Below are positions 25,602 through 34,110 of a stretch of 64,000 nt of DNA, piece by piece. A program made the position numbers and the translations under genes. Origin of the DNA: Desulfoluna spongiiphila (GTDB taxonomy: Bacteria > Desulfobacterota > Desulfobacteria > Desulfobacterales > Desulfolunaceae); contig NZ_FMUX01000001.1 in the NCBI RefSeq assembly GCF_900101345.1, forward strand, positions 248,001-312,000. The letters run 5' to 3'. Every line of letters starts with the position of its first letter. The first letter of the stretch is position 1. Under the pieces are notes generated by a model that saw nothing but the letters and a program-made list of their open reading frames with translations, did not search any database and was not told the origin of the DNA.

Positions 25602-25992
25602 GGGTGGTCTCCCCTGCCCTGTCTCCGCCCTTTTCAAGGCGACGCCTGAAAAGGGTCTCAAAAAAAGACGGGGAACCCCCTTCGTCCTCCGGGGTCTCTT
25701 CCGTGTCCCCGAAGGTGTGGAGAGTACTAATCCCGGCGGGGGTCACCCCCAGGAGCAGGCGCACCCCTTCCACGTCCACGAGCATGATCCGCTCCTTGGG
25801 CCCCAGGTGGTAGGTCCCGCGGACCGTCACCGCGCCCTGGCCGGCAAGCTGCCGCATACCGCTGAAGCGTTTCAGCAGAAACACGCACCCCATGAGCACG
25901 GCGAGTACCACCAGCAGCATGGCCCCGCTTTTAAGCACCAGCGCCCCCATGTCGGGGATCACCGATATATTCTGAACCGCTCCCGCATCCAC
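25591..25992 (-). CDS. fliO: Flagellar biosynthesis protein FliO
   Basis: 133 residues: one membrane helix (~16-40, LKSGAMLLVVLAVLMGCVFLL) followed by a small basic-rich FliO domain with VRGTYHLGPKERIMLVDVEG. FliO assists assembly of FliP complexes. Sequence is weakly conserved, so position between fliN and fliP carries much of the assignment. It overlaps fliP by 11 bp. Confidence 0.88.
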   Translation of the reverse strand: MDAGAVQNISVIPDMGALVLKSGAMLLVVLAVLMGCVFLLKRFSGMRQLAGQGAVTVRGTYHLGPKERIMLVDVEGVRLLLGVTPAGISTLHTFGDTEETPEDEGGSPSFFETLFRRRLEKGGDRAGETTHET

Positions 25993-26006
25993 GGCCGTCC
26001 TCCCGA

Positions 26007-26321
26007 TTAAGACCTCAAGCTGCGCACGCGCTCCATGGGGGTGATGATGTCGGTTAAACGCACACCGAACTTCTCATTGACCACCACCACCTCGCCCCGG
26101 GCCACCAGCTTGCGGTTGATGTAAATCTCCAGGGGCTCGCCGGCCAGCTTGTCCAGCTCTACAATGGAGCCCTGGCCCAGCTGGAGCAGGTCGTTGACCA
26201 GCATCTTTCGCCGTCCCAGCTCCACGGAAAGCTCTAAGGGAATATCCAGAATAAAATCGATGTCCTGGGTCTCTGATCCGTAATCATCCATCTCATCATT
26301 CTTGCCGTTGTTGTCTTCCAT
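26007..26321 (-). CDS. fliN: Flagellar motor switch protein FliN
   Basis: 104 residues; the C-terminal ~75 residues are the SpoA domain (DIPLELSVELGRRKMLVNDLLQL, then GSIVELDKLAGEPLEIYIN, closing with ARGEVVVVNEKFGVRL). FliN forms the lower C-ring and contacts CheY-P and the export ATPase complex. Unlike FliM it lacks an N-terminal docking motif. 15 bp after fliM. Confidence 0.94.
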   Translation of the reverse strand: MEDNNGKNDEMDDYGSETQDIDFILDIPLELSVELGRRKMLVNDLLQLGQGSIVELDKLAGEPLEIYINRKLVARGEVVVVNEKFGVRLTDIITPMERVRSLRS

Positions 26322-26336
26322 ATATCTGTCCCTTTG

Positions 26337-27323
26337 CTATCGGGTGTAAAGTTTTTCCTCAATGCTGAAGGCTTGAAACCCTCGCTGGGTCCCGGCAAAG
26401 CCCTTGAGCTTCTTAACGCCGCCCACCATGGCCAAAAGGGTCTCCGAGGCATCCTGGCCAAGCTCGATGACATCCCCCTCCTTCAACCCGATGAGCCGCT
26501 CGCCGGTAATCTCCGCCTTACCCAGGCTCACCGCCATCTCCACCTCGGAGTCGAAGATGATCTCCTTGAGGCGTTTCTGCCATGTGTAGTCCACATCCTC
26601 GGTTTCCGCCTGGAACCCGGCGGAGAGCTTGCTGCGGATGGGCTCGATCATGGCATAGGGGATACACACGATGAGGGTGCCCGCCGACTGCTCCAGCTCC
26701 ACCTCGAAGCGGGAGACGATGACCAGGTCCGTGGGCATGACAATGGCGGCAAACTGGGGGTTCACCTCGGACCGGACCATGGCGGGATGAACCTGTTCCA
26801 CCGGCATCCAGGCCGTCTCAAAATCCTTGAGGCAGGCATCCACCACCTTGAGGATCATGGCCTGCTCGATGCTGGTAAACTCCCGGCCGTCCACGCGGGC
26901 CGTGGAGTTGCCCTTGCCCCCGAAAAACTGGTCGATGAGGTTGAAGACCAGCCGACTCTCCATGACAAAAAGGGCGTGTCCCCTCAAAGGCTCCAACCGA
27001 AACACGTGCAGGCTGGTTGGCACGGGAAGGCTGCGGCCGAATTCTGCAAATTTCAGAATATCATGGGACTCCGCCGCAATATCCACGTTGGTGTGCAAAA
27101 GGGACGACAGGCTTGTGCGGATCTCCCGGGCAAACCGATCGTTCAACACCTCAAAGGTGGGCATGCGCCCACGCACAACCTGATCCTGGCTGGTAAAGTC
27201 GTAGGCGAGCACCCCGTCGGGATCGGGCTGGCCCGAATCAGACTCCGTTTCAATGTCTCCGGTGCTCAAGCCGGATAAGAGGCTGTCCACCTCTTCCTGT
27301 GACAGAATATCGCTCATGGTCAC
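26337..27323 (-). CDS. fliM: Flagellar motor switch protein FliM
   Basis: 328 residues. Residues 5-17 (DILSQEEVDSLLS) form the CheY-P binding segment, followed by a linker, the middle CheC-like domain (~50-230, with GRSLPVPTSLHVFRLEPL) and a C-terminal SpoA domain. FliM sets rotation direction in the C-ring. It begins 1 bp after the fliL stop. Its N-terminal motif is the reference for the repeated motifs found in the FliL-like protein at 16329-17441. Confidence 0.96.
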   Translation of the reverse strand: MTMSDILSQEEVDSLLSGLSTGDIETESDSGQPDPDGVLAYDFTSQDQVVRGRMPTFEVLNDRFAREIRTSLSSLLHTNVDIAAESHDILKFAEFGRSLPVPTSLHVFRLEPLRGHALFVMESRLVFNLIDQFFGGKGNSTARVDGREFTSIEQAMILKVVDACLKDFETAWMPVEQVHPAMVRSEVNPQFAAIVMPTDLVIVSRFEVELEQSAGTLIVCIPYAMIEPIRSKLSAGFQAETEDVDYTWQKRLKEIIFDSEVEMAVSLGKAEITGERLIGLKEGDVIELGQDASETLLAMVGGVKKLKGFAGTQRGFQAFSIEEKLYTR

Positions 27324-27788
27324 CTACAGGATAAAAAATTCAGTAAGATAGACATCTTTGACGCGCCCCGTTTCCAGAAGGCCGTTCACCAGGCGCAGGG
27401 TTTCGTATTTGAGGCGCACCCTGCTTCCGCTGCGCTCCATCTCCTCGACGGATCGCCCGGCAAGGGCAAGGCCCAGGGCCTCGACGATCTCTTCCCTGCG
27501 AAGCTCCAGCTCCTCTGTCAACACCTCGGAGTTAAGATCAAAACTGAAGCCGAGGGTCAGAACCCGGTCTCCCATGCGCCCGGAAAGCGGCACCTGGATG
27601 TCCGCAAGGGGCCACAGGGCCTGGAAGGGCTCTTTGTGGCGCGGCGGCGGAGGAACATCCTCCATGGCGGCCTCTTCTGCGGGCGTCCTTAAAAAAAACC
27701 ATGCCCCACCGGCGCAGACCACAGCCAGGACAAGGCCCCCTGCAAGGATGATCAACAGCTTCTTTTTGTCTTTCAAAAAATCCGGCAT
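27324..27788 (-). CDS. fliL: Flagellar basal-body protein FliL
   Basis: 154 residues from ATG 27788 (preceded by AAAGGCGG); an in-frame ATG at 27824 with a GGGGGG run would add 12 residues and cannot be excluded. One membrane helix (LLIILAGGLVLAVVCAGGAWFFL, ~10-32) and a periplasmic FliL domain ending GRVKDVYLTEFFIL. FliL encircles stator units and supports torque at the basal body. First gene of the large flagellar unit, ~150 bp after a sigma-54 promoter. A second FliL-like protein is encoded at the far end of the same block. Confidence 0.9.
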   Translation of the reverse strand: MPDFLKDKKKLLIILAGGLVLAVVCAGGAWFFLRTPAEEAAMEDVPPPPRHKEPFQALWPLADIQVPLSGRMGDRVLTLGFSFDLNSEVLTEELELRREEIVEALGLALAGRSVEEMERSGSRVRLKYETLRLVNGLLETGRVKDVYLTEFFIL

Positions 27789-27950
27789 GAACCGCCTTTC
27801 GCCTTCGTTGAATCCGGAAATCATGGGTCCCCCCCGGATGGGGGAAGCGGAGGCACCATGTCTGTCGGCATGTCCTGTGCCTTTTAAAGAAGGGAGCCGC
27901 ACCCAACCGGTGACGGAGCCTTCCCGATACGCGCCGACCAACAAGGTATA

Positions 27951-27965
27951 GCAACCACCGTGCCA
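27951..27965 (-). promoter_or_regulatory. Sigma-54 promoter of the fliL-M-N-O-P-Q-R-flhBA unit
   Basis: Minus strand TGGCAC-GGTGG-TTGC (27965 to 27951), an exact fit to the -24/-12 consensus (TGGCAC-N5-TTGC), about 165 bp before the fliL ATG. Confidence 0.8.
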
Positions 27966-28118
27966 ACAGCCCTGCGGGGGCCCGGCCATGGATGGCCTCA
28001 AAAAAAAGGGTGTCTGATTCTAATCCCTTGCGGGATGTTTTTTTATGATCCACCTGTGCAACGGGACACCCCCTCTTTTTCAGGTATCGGCAGAATCGTC
28101 AAAAACATGACACCCAAA

Positions 28119-28160
28119 ACAAAAACGCGACCCCCAGGGGTGCCCCCAGTCGGTCGCGTT
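28119..28160 (-). terminator. Rho-independent terminator after flgE
   Basis: Minus strand AACGCGACC...GGTCGCGTT stem with inner GGGGGCACCCC pairing, followed by TTTTGTTTTGGG, 30 bp past the flgE stop. It separates the hook unit from the fliL unit. Confidence 0.85.
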
Positions 28161-28190
28161 CTTGAAAAAAACCGTGGTGCAGCGATAGGG

Positions 28191-30035
28191 CTATCGCTTC
28201 ATGGAGATGGTGTCTCCCAGCATGGTGTCCACGGTGGTGACGATCTTGGAGTTGGCCTGGTAGGCCCTCTGGTTGGTGATCATCTTCACGAACTCCGAGG
28301 CCATGTCCACGTTGGACTGTTCAAGGGAGTTGGGAGCCAGACTGCCGAGGCCGTTGGTGCCCGGACGGTTGGTGATCACCGAGCCGGAGAGACGGGTCTC
28401 GCTGAAGAGGTTCCCCCCCTCCTTGAAGAGCCCCTGGACGTTCTGGAACTTGCCCAGGGCCACGCGGAAGAGCGGGGTCACCTGACCGTTGGAGTACTGG
28501 CCGGTGATGATGCCGTCCACGTCCACGCTGATGTTCTGCAGGCTGCCCGCACCGTATCCGCTGGCCGACTGGAACACCGTGGTGGAGGCCGAGGCAAACT
28601 GGGTGGACGAGAGACCTGCCGGGGCCCAGTTGCTTCCGTCGTAGGCAATGCCCATGTCCAGCTCAATGTCCATCTCCGTGGTCCTGTTGGACCCCCCGAG
28701 AAAATCGGCACCCACGGTGAAGTGCTGGTTCTGGAAATCCCCGCTCATATCGGACCACCCGTCGGCGTTGTCCAGAGCGTTGGGGTCCCCTGCGGAAATC
28801 ACCACATCAAAGGTACTTCCGCTGGCCACATCGGTCCCTTCTTCCAGGCTGAGGATGATGCCGTCGGGGCCTTCCACGGAGTTTCCGTTTTTGAAATCTC
28901 CGGGAACGGAAATGGTTCCGGTCTTGCCGCTGCCAACCGCCGTCCAGTTGAGGACAACGGGGTTGGTGCCAACCACAATGCCTCCGCCTGCCGCGGCGTC
29001 TGCTGCGGGATCTGCCGAAGCCGCAGGGGGAGCCACGGTAAAGGTGTAGGTTTCCGTGGCAGGGGGGCCACCGGCCAGGACCGCGGGGTCGCCGCTCCAG
29101 TCGCCGCTGACCTTGGGCGTGCCGCTGGTCCAGCTGGAATTGGCCACGGCGAGGTTGCCGCCGGAGTTGCCCACAAACCGCTCAAAGGTCTGGCTGGCCA
29201 ACAGGCCGTCGGTGGTGAAATTCAGGGTACCCCGGCCCAGGAGGCCCCGGCCCCGGTCCTCATCGGAGTTAAAGATGTCCCTCATGTCCTCTTCGGGGTT
29301 GCAGGTAACGATGTATTCGTAGCTGCCGTCCCCTGCGCCCTTGTCAAAGTAAAGGGTGAGGTCGTGGGTACTGCCCAGGGCGTCGAAGGCCTTGACCGTG
29401 GTCTGGTACTCAAAGGCAAGATCGCTGATGTTGATGCCTGCCCCCGGACGGCCGTCCCAGGCCGTGGCCAGAGGAACCCCCGGCCCCACGGTGTTGTCTT
29501 TGCCCCGGGCATCCAGGTTGGTGATAATGGAGATCTTGTTGGTCTTTTCCGGGGGGGAGGTAAAAGACTCCAGCTGGATGTCCTGAATGGACCCCACATC
29601 CTCCACGTCCCCGGTGGCCTCGTTTCGCCTGACAGACCAGCCCTGGGTGATGTAACCGGAAGGGGTGGTGAAGTTGCCGTCCTTGTCGAACCGGAACTCA
29701 CCGGCCCGGGTAAAGTACTGTTCGGATTCATTCTTGGGGTGGCGCACAATGAAGAACCCCTCGCCGCCGATGGCAAGGTCCGTGGGGGACTCTGTGGACT
29801 CAAAGGAGCCCTGGGCAAACTGCCCGGCGATCTCGCCCACGGAGGTACCACGCCCCACCTGGGCGCTTCCGGAGTTGGTGGCCACGGTCTGGCTCAAGAC
29901 ATCCTGAAAAGTAACCCGGCTGGATTTGAAACCGATGGTGTTGACGTTGGCAATGTTGTCACCGATGACGGTCATGGCATTGCCCATGGCTGAGAGCCCG
30001 CTGACGCCTGAAAAGAGTGAACTGGTAAGTGACAT
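28191..30035 (-). CDS. flgE: Flagellar hook protein FlgE
   Basis: 614 residues, longer than the ~400 of enteric FlgE, because of insertions in the surface domains (region ~290-480 with an Ala/Pro-rich stretch). N-terminal rod signature LFSGVSGLSAMGNAMTVIGD followed by NIANVNTIGFKSSRV, and C-terminal QSNVDMASEFVKMITNQRAY, the helices forming the hook core. FlgE polymerises into the hook outside the cell. Downstream of flgD by 15 bp and followed by a terminator. Confidence 0.95.
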   Translation of the reverse strand: MSLTSSLFSGVSGLSAMGNAMTVIGDNIANVNTIGFKSSRVTFQDVLSQTVATNSGSAQVGRGTSVGEIAGQFAQGSFESTESPTDLAIGGEGFFIVRHPKNESEQYFTRAGEFRFDKDGNFTTPSGYITQGWSVRRNEATGDVEDVGSIQDIQLESFTSPPEKTNKISIITNLDARGKDNTVGPGVPLATAWDGRPGAGINISDLAFEYQTTVKAFDALGSTHDLTLYFDKGAGDGSYEYIVTCNPEEDMRDIFNSDEDRGRGLLGRGTLNFTTDGLLASQTFERFVGNSGGNLAVANSSWTSGTPKVSGDWSGDPAVLAGGPPATETYTFTVAPPAASADPAADAAAGGGIVVGTNPVVLNWTAVGSGKTGTISVPGDFKNGNSVEGPDGIILSLEEGTDVASGSTFDVVISAGDPNALDNADGWSDMSGDFQNQHFTVGADFLGGSNRTTEMDIELDMGIAYDGSNWAPAGLSSTQFASASTTVFQSASGYGAGSLQNISVDVDGIITGQYSNGQVTPLFRVALGKFQNVQGLFKEGGNLFSETRLSGSVITNRPGTNGLGSLAPNSLEQSNVDMASEFVKMITNQRAYQANSKIVTTVDTMLGDTISMKR

Positions 30036-30050
30036 GCGTTTATTTCTCCT

Positions 30051-30926
30051 CTATCGGTTTCCGCCATCGGCAGACGGAGCTGCCTGGGGCTGCGGTGCGG
30101 CAGCCATGGCTGCCCGGGGCTGTGCCCCTTGGGTTCCGAACAATTGAGCGGCGATCTCCGGGGGAAGCCCCCCGGGTATGGCCCCGCCCGGCAGTGACGG
30201 ACCGGCTGCCACCGGGGGTTTTTCAGGGGCCACAATCTTGGCCACGCTCCCCGGAGCCACCTTGCGTCCGTCCACCACCAGGAAGCTGCGGCCACCTTCC
30301 CGGGTAATCCCCTCCACCATTCCACGGTCGGTGGTGGAGACGGAGGCGTAATCGCCCTTGGCATTGCGGGCAATGATCTTGTAGATGTATTTGCCATCGG
30401 CAAGATGGTTTCCGTCTTCATCGGTGCCGTCCCAGGCAATCTGCTGGCGACCCTGGGAGATGAAGTCGGTGCCGGAGTTGATAGCTTTGACCAGCACCCC
30501 TTCGGGGTTGTAGACCATGATGTTGACCATGGCCGGCTCCTTCAGGGTGTAATGACCGCCGGAGGTGACGCTTCCGGCACTCAGGGAGACGGGGTTGCCG
30601 TTTGAAACCACCTCTTTACCGATGTAGTCAAAGAGATTGTTCTCCTCCTTGCTGGCCTGGTTCACGGCCAGGAGGGATTTCAAATTGTCGTTCATGTTGA
30701 CCTGCTGCTCCAGCCCGGAGAACTGGGCCAGCTGCGCGGTAAAATCGGTGCCGTCCAGAGGGTTCAGGGGATCCTGGTTTTTCATCTGCGCCACCATCAT
30801 GGTGAGAAAGGCGTTTTTTCCCAGGGCCTCGTCCTCATCCGTTTTCCGGCCGGTCTTGCCATGGGACTGGCCGTCGATGAAAATGGATCGGTTGTTGTAT
30901 GTTGTCTCAACTCCCGAAGTTGTCAT
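30051..30926 (-). CDS. flgD: Flagellar hook cap protein FlgD
   Basis: 291 residues, longer than enteric FlgD (~230). Family block KNQDPLNPLDGTDFTAQLAQ followed by FSGLEQ is near 45-70; FlgD Ig-like/Tudor domains follow (~95-200, e.g. GRQQIAWDGTDEDGNHL), then a Pro/Ala/Gly-rich tail of ~60 residues. FlgD caps the growing hook and is exported by the flagellar apparatus. 45 bp after fliK and 15 bp before flgE. Confidence 0.93.
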   Translation of the reverse strand: MTTSGVETTYNNRSIFIDGQSHGKTGRKTDEDEALGKNAFLTMMVAQMKNQDPLNPLDGTDFTAQLAQFSGLEQQVNMNDNLKSLLAVNQASKEENNLFDYIGKEVVSNGNPVSLSAGSVTSGGHYTLKEPAMVNIMVYNPEGVLVKAINSGTDFISQGRQQIAWDGTDEDGNHLADGKYIYKIIARNAKGDYASVSTTDRGMVEGITREGGRSFLVVDGRKVAPGSVAKIVAPEKPPVAAGPSLPGGAIPGGLPPEIAAQLFGTQGAQPRAAMAAAPQPQAAPSADGGNR

Positions 30927-30971
30927 GCGCTCTCCTTACTCGTCTTCACCTGATGATTCTCGGTCCCTTGC

Positions 30972-32414
30972 CTACGCCATCACGCTGATGGCACCGTCGT
31001 GTTCCCTCTTCTTCTGGGCGGCCACCTCGCCTTCGGCCTCCCCGGATCGTCCCTGCCCATCCTGCCGCGGGCTGGAGCGCCCCCGGCCGCTTCGGTCATC
31101 CATGCTGCCGCCGTTTTGAGCCATGAAATCCATGGTCGCCCCGGAGGTCACCTCAATGCGGTCCAGGCGGATCCCGTGATCGGCCATCAAGGCCCGAAGG
31201 TCATGCTTGCCCGCGGCAAGAATTTCCCCTGCCTTCTCTTTTTCAGAGACAATGCGAACCGAGACAGCCTCGCCCTCTTTTTCTATGCGTATCTGAATCC
31301 GCCCCAGGGAAGGGGGGCGAACCTGAAAGGTCACTTCGCGATCGTTCTTCTTTAAGGAGGTGGCGATCTGGCGCCCGACCTGCAGGGCCAGCTGGCGGGT
31401 CAATCCGCTCTTGGGCGTATCCGTTGCAGCGGTAGGCTCCAGCTCGCTTGCGGCGGCCACAATCTCCGACGCACTCGGCACCACCGGAGCGCCTGCGCGA
31501 TCCACGGCAATGGGCTTCACGGCTCGAAGGGGGTCCGCCACCGGCTCCTCTGTCTGGGGCGCCCTGCTACGGGCTCCATGGCCTGCCGCCATGGCCGGGG
31601 TCTCCTTTCGACCGGCCCGGGGGGCCTTTGCATCATCTACGATCTGCTCTGCCGGAGACGTCCCCTTTGCCCCACCCGATTTCAACCGAGAGGCCGGACG
31701 CACCACAGCATTCCCAAGCCCTTCCGCTGCCCCGGCCACTGCCGTGGCGGCCTTGCCGTCCGTGGCCTTGGTCGCTGCGGCAGCCGGAGATGAGGGGGGC
31801 GTCTCCATGCGGGGGGATTTCTTCCCCTCGGCAGCCCCGCGCACCATCTCTGCGAAACGGTCCACCCCCACCTCACCGGCGGGCTGAGGGGATTTCCCGG
31901 CCCCAGGCGTGCCACCGGCCTGAAAAGTCATACGGTCCGTGCCTCCGGGTGCAGGCGGCAGCTTTGCCCCGGGCCTGCCGGGAGCCCCGGCATTTTTTTC
32001 CGGCCCGTGTTCGGCCGGGGTTCCGGCACCAAGCTCTGCAGGCAGGGTGCCCTCTTTCATGACGGCCGGAACCGAAGGGGTCGCTGCCAATCCGGCAAGG
32101 AGGTCGGCAACCGCCTCCTCTCCTTTTCCGTCCTCTGCTTCAGAGGCCTCACCTTTTTTGCCCCGGGCCTTTGCTTCCACCATGGGAAGGGCGGTCTTTT
32201 TTGCCGAGGTGGCCTTTCCTTTTAAGGAAGCCCCTTCCGTGGCACCGGCTCCCAGGGCTTCAGGGCCCATGGCCTTTGCCTGGTTGCCTTTCCCGAAAAA
32301 AGCCGACAGAAGGGCTGCAAACCCGCCGGGCTGCTTTCCCTTTACCCCGCGTTGCCTGCCAGATGCCTGAAGACCCGAGGTTGCTTCCGATGTCGTTTGA
32401 ACTGCTGTCTGCAT
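30972..32414 (-). CDS. fliK: Flagellar hook-length control protein FliK
   Basis: 480 residues from ATG 32414; the reading frame stays open upstream, but the added 53 residues cover the sigma-54 promoter and are not credible. The long Ala/Gly/Pro/Lys-rich, low-complexity N-terminal part (1-370) is the ruler, and the conserved C-terminal Flg_hook domain lies at ~385-460 (VTFQVRPPSLGRIQIRIEK). FliK measures hook length and triggers the FlhB switch. First gene of fliK-flgD-flgE. Confidence 0.88.
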   Translation of the reverse strand: MQTAVQTTSEATSGLQASGRQRGVKGKQPGGFAALLSAFFGKGNQAKAMGPEALGAGATEGASLKGKATSAKKTALPMVEAKARGKKGEASEAEDGKGEEAVADLLAGLAATPSVPAVMKEGTLPAELGAGTPAEHGPEKNAGAPGRPGAKLPPAPGGTDRMTFQAGGTPGAGKSPQPAGEVGVDRFAEMVRGAAEGKKSPRMETPPSSPAAAATKATDGKAATAVAGAAEGLGNAVVRPASRLKSGGAKGTSPAEQIVDDAKAPRAGRKETPAMAAGHGARSRAPQTEEPVADPLRAVKPIAVDRAGAPVVPSASEIVAAASELEPTAATDTPKSGLTRQLALQVGRQIATSLKKNDREVTFQVRPPSLGRIQIRIEKEGEAVSVRIVSEKEKAGEILAAGKHDLRALMADHGIRLDRIEVTSGATMDFMAQNGGSMDDRSGRGRSSPRQDGQGRSGEAEGEVAAQKKREHDGAISVMA

Positions 32415-32534
32415 GAACCTCTTCACTTTCCCGGTTTGGATTGCCTGGGTTTGTCGAAACGAATCAAGCCTGCCTTTAAAGCCCCTTCGGCTCGCCGGCC
32501 CCACCGGAGGGGCGCTGCGTACCCCTGACTTTAA

Positions 32535-32549
32535 GCAAAGCTCATGCCA
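32535..32549 (-). promoter_or_regulatory. Sigma-54 promoter of fliK-flgD-flgE
   Basis: Minus strand TTGGCAT-GAGC-TTTGCTT (GG and GC 12 bp apart; TGGCAT at 32549-32544, TTGC at 32538-32535), ~120 bp before fliK. One mismatch to TGGCAC-N5-TTGC. The rest of 32415-33001 shows no gene. Confidence 0.65.
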
Positions 32550-33001
32550 ACACAACAACCGCCCAACGATCATGTTTTATTTCAAAGGATTACACAAACA
32601 GACCCCCTAAAATCCCAACCCAGCAGAAACTTCCCCTTTGACGCTTCGTGGGAAATTTCTTCCTCGCCATCAGCATGATCATTTCACGCACATCGCCCTA
32701 CACGTTTTGTACACCCAGCCCGAGCCCCACAAATAAAGGCCCAGGCCATTTAAGACTTTATCTTTTGATATCAAAATATTAAGCTTAGCAAAGTCCATAG
32801 GTACGAATTTTGCTGTGTTACCCAGGACACCATCGGCCGAGTCCAGGCTCCCGAAACGTGATGACAATGCAAAAAAAAAGCAACGACGCGCCAACTGCCC
32901 ACCGCTGCAAGGGATTCCTCACACACCGTCCCTCCTTTTTTTTCCAGACATCATTTCTGACGGTATGCCATTAATTCGACACCTGTTACCCAAGAGGAAC
33001 C

Positions 33002-33754
33002 ATGAGAACCACCGTTTTTGATACCCCGATCCTGCGCACCCTTATGCGCTGGGCAGCCATCATGACCCTGAAAGCCGGGGGATGGAAAGCAGTGGGCACC
33101 CTGCCCGCCGTGGACAAATACGTCGGCATTGCCGCACCCCACACCTCCAACTGGGATTTCATCTGGACCATCTGCATCGCCCTGAAGCTCCGGGTGAAGG
33201 TCTTCTGGATGGGCAAGCACACCCTCTTTAAAGGTCCGGCCGGCCCCATCATGCGCTGGCTCGGCGGCATGGCCATCGACCGCACCAAGGCAGGCAACAC
33301 CGTGGAGCAATCCATTGCTGCCTTCAACGAAAACGAAAAACTTGTCCTCATCATTCCGCCGGAAGGCACCCGCTCCAAGACCCGGTACTGGAAGACAGGT
33401 TTTTACCATATCGCCAACGGAGCAGGGGTCCCCATCGCCATGGGCTTCCTTGATTTCTCCCTTAAAATGGGGGGCTTCGGGCCCGCCCTCATCCCCACCG
33501 GGGACATCGAGGCGGACATGGAGCTCATCAAGGGGTTCTACCGCAACGTCTCCGGCAAATACCCGGACCAGTACGGCGAAGCCCAGATCTTCTCCGGCAA
33601 CGACGCCATCGATGCCGACACCCGGGCCTATGTGGACAGCTCCAGCGTCTTCTTTTCCCCCACCGGAGACATGGAGAGCGACCTGCGCTTCCTTGCCGCC
33701 TACTACAGAGAGATCACCGGCCCCGACGGCCCCCGCCCCAGCCTCAACGCATAA
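33002..33754 (+). CDS. PlsC-like lysophospholipid acyltransferase
   Basis: 250 residues. Acyltransferase motif I is HTSNWD (47-52), a HX4D with His47 and Asp52 as the catalytic pair; motif III PEGTRSK is at 120-126. The protein belongs to the 1-acyl-glycerol-3-phosphate acyltransferase superfamily, in a branch seen in bacteria next to or apart from true PlsC. It likely acylates a lysophospholipid or a related glycerolipid at the inner membrane face. Single gene with its own terminator; whether it is the main PlsC or an accessory enzyme cannot be told. Confidence 0.87.
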   Translation: MRTTVFDTPILRTLMRWAAIMTLKAGGWKAVGTLPAVDKYVGIAAPHTSNWDFIWTICIALKLRVKVFWMGKHTLFKGPAGPIMRWLGGMAIDRTKAGNTVEQSIAAFNENEKLVLIIPPEGTRSKTRYWKTGFYHIANGAGVPIAMGFLDFSLKMGGFGPALIPTGDIEADMELIKGFYRNVSGKYPDQYGEAQIFSGNDAIDADTRAYVDSSSVFFSPTGDMESDLRFLAAYYREITGPDGPRPSLNA

Positions 33755-33756
33755 AA

Positions 33757-33790
33757 AAACGTGCGGCCCATAACGGGCCGCACGTTTAAA
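33757..33790 (+). terminator. Rho-independent terminator after the acyltransferase gene
   Basis: AAACGTGCGGCCC-ATAAC-GGGCCGCACGTTT perfect 13-bp stem starting at the stop codon, short T-tract after it; A-rich on the other side. Confidence 0.88.
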
Positions 33791-33833
33791 AATACCCTCC
33801 CCACCAAAACCACCTTGCACCCCGATAAAAAAG

Positions 33834-34006
33834 GCCTCCGGCGGCCAAACTTTTACCTGATCTCATAAAGACGGGTTTTATAAACAGGTTTTGAAAATAG
33901 AGTCATTTCAATCTGAATCAAAGGCGAATGTGATTTTCCCTGAGGAACGAAGGGGAAAGCGCATTCGCAACCTGCTTTCAAGGTGGCACACCTTGCCGCC
34001 GGAGGC
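33834..34006 (-). repeat. Dispersed structured repeat, type A, inverted copy
   Basis: 173 bp, perfect 12-bp ends (33834-33845 and 33995-34006), orientation opposite to copies 1 and 2. Hairpin 1 is CAAGGTG-TGC-CACCTTG on the minus strand; hairpin 2 uses GCGAATG/CATTCGC with TTTCCC/GGGAAA and the CGTTCCT loop. The flank motif TTCTATGGTAAAGG is present at ~34044-34057. It lies between the acyltransferase terminator and the stop of the GDH gene. Confidence 0.9.
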
Positions 34007-34110
34007 CTCTTTTTTTTTCTCTGGGCCCTCTGTGGTTCATTCGCCTTTACCATAGAAGACTCTTCCATCATGAGTAAAGCTAAGCACTCTCCATCACTTA
34101 AAGGCCCCTC

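Noticed and set aside
27960..29993. Long (677-codon) plus-strand frame
   Set aside because: Antisense to flgE and its terminator; Gly/Val/His-rich composition, no domain.
32679..32894. 71-codon minus-strand frame upstream of the acyltransferase
   Set aside because: No ribosome-binding site, no recognisable sequence pattern, runs through likely promoter DNA.
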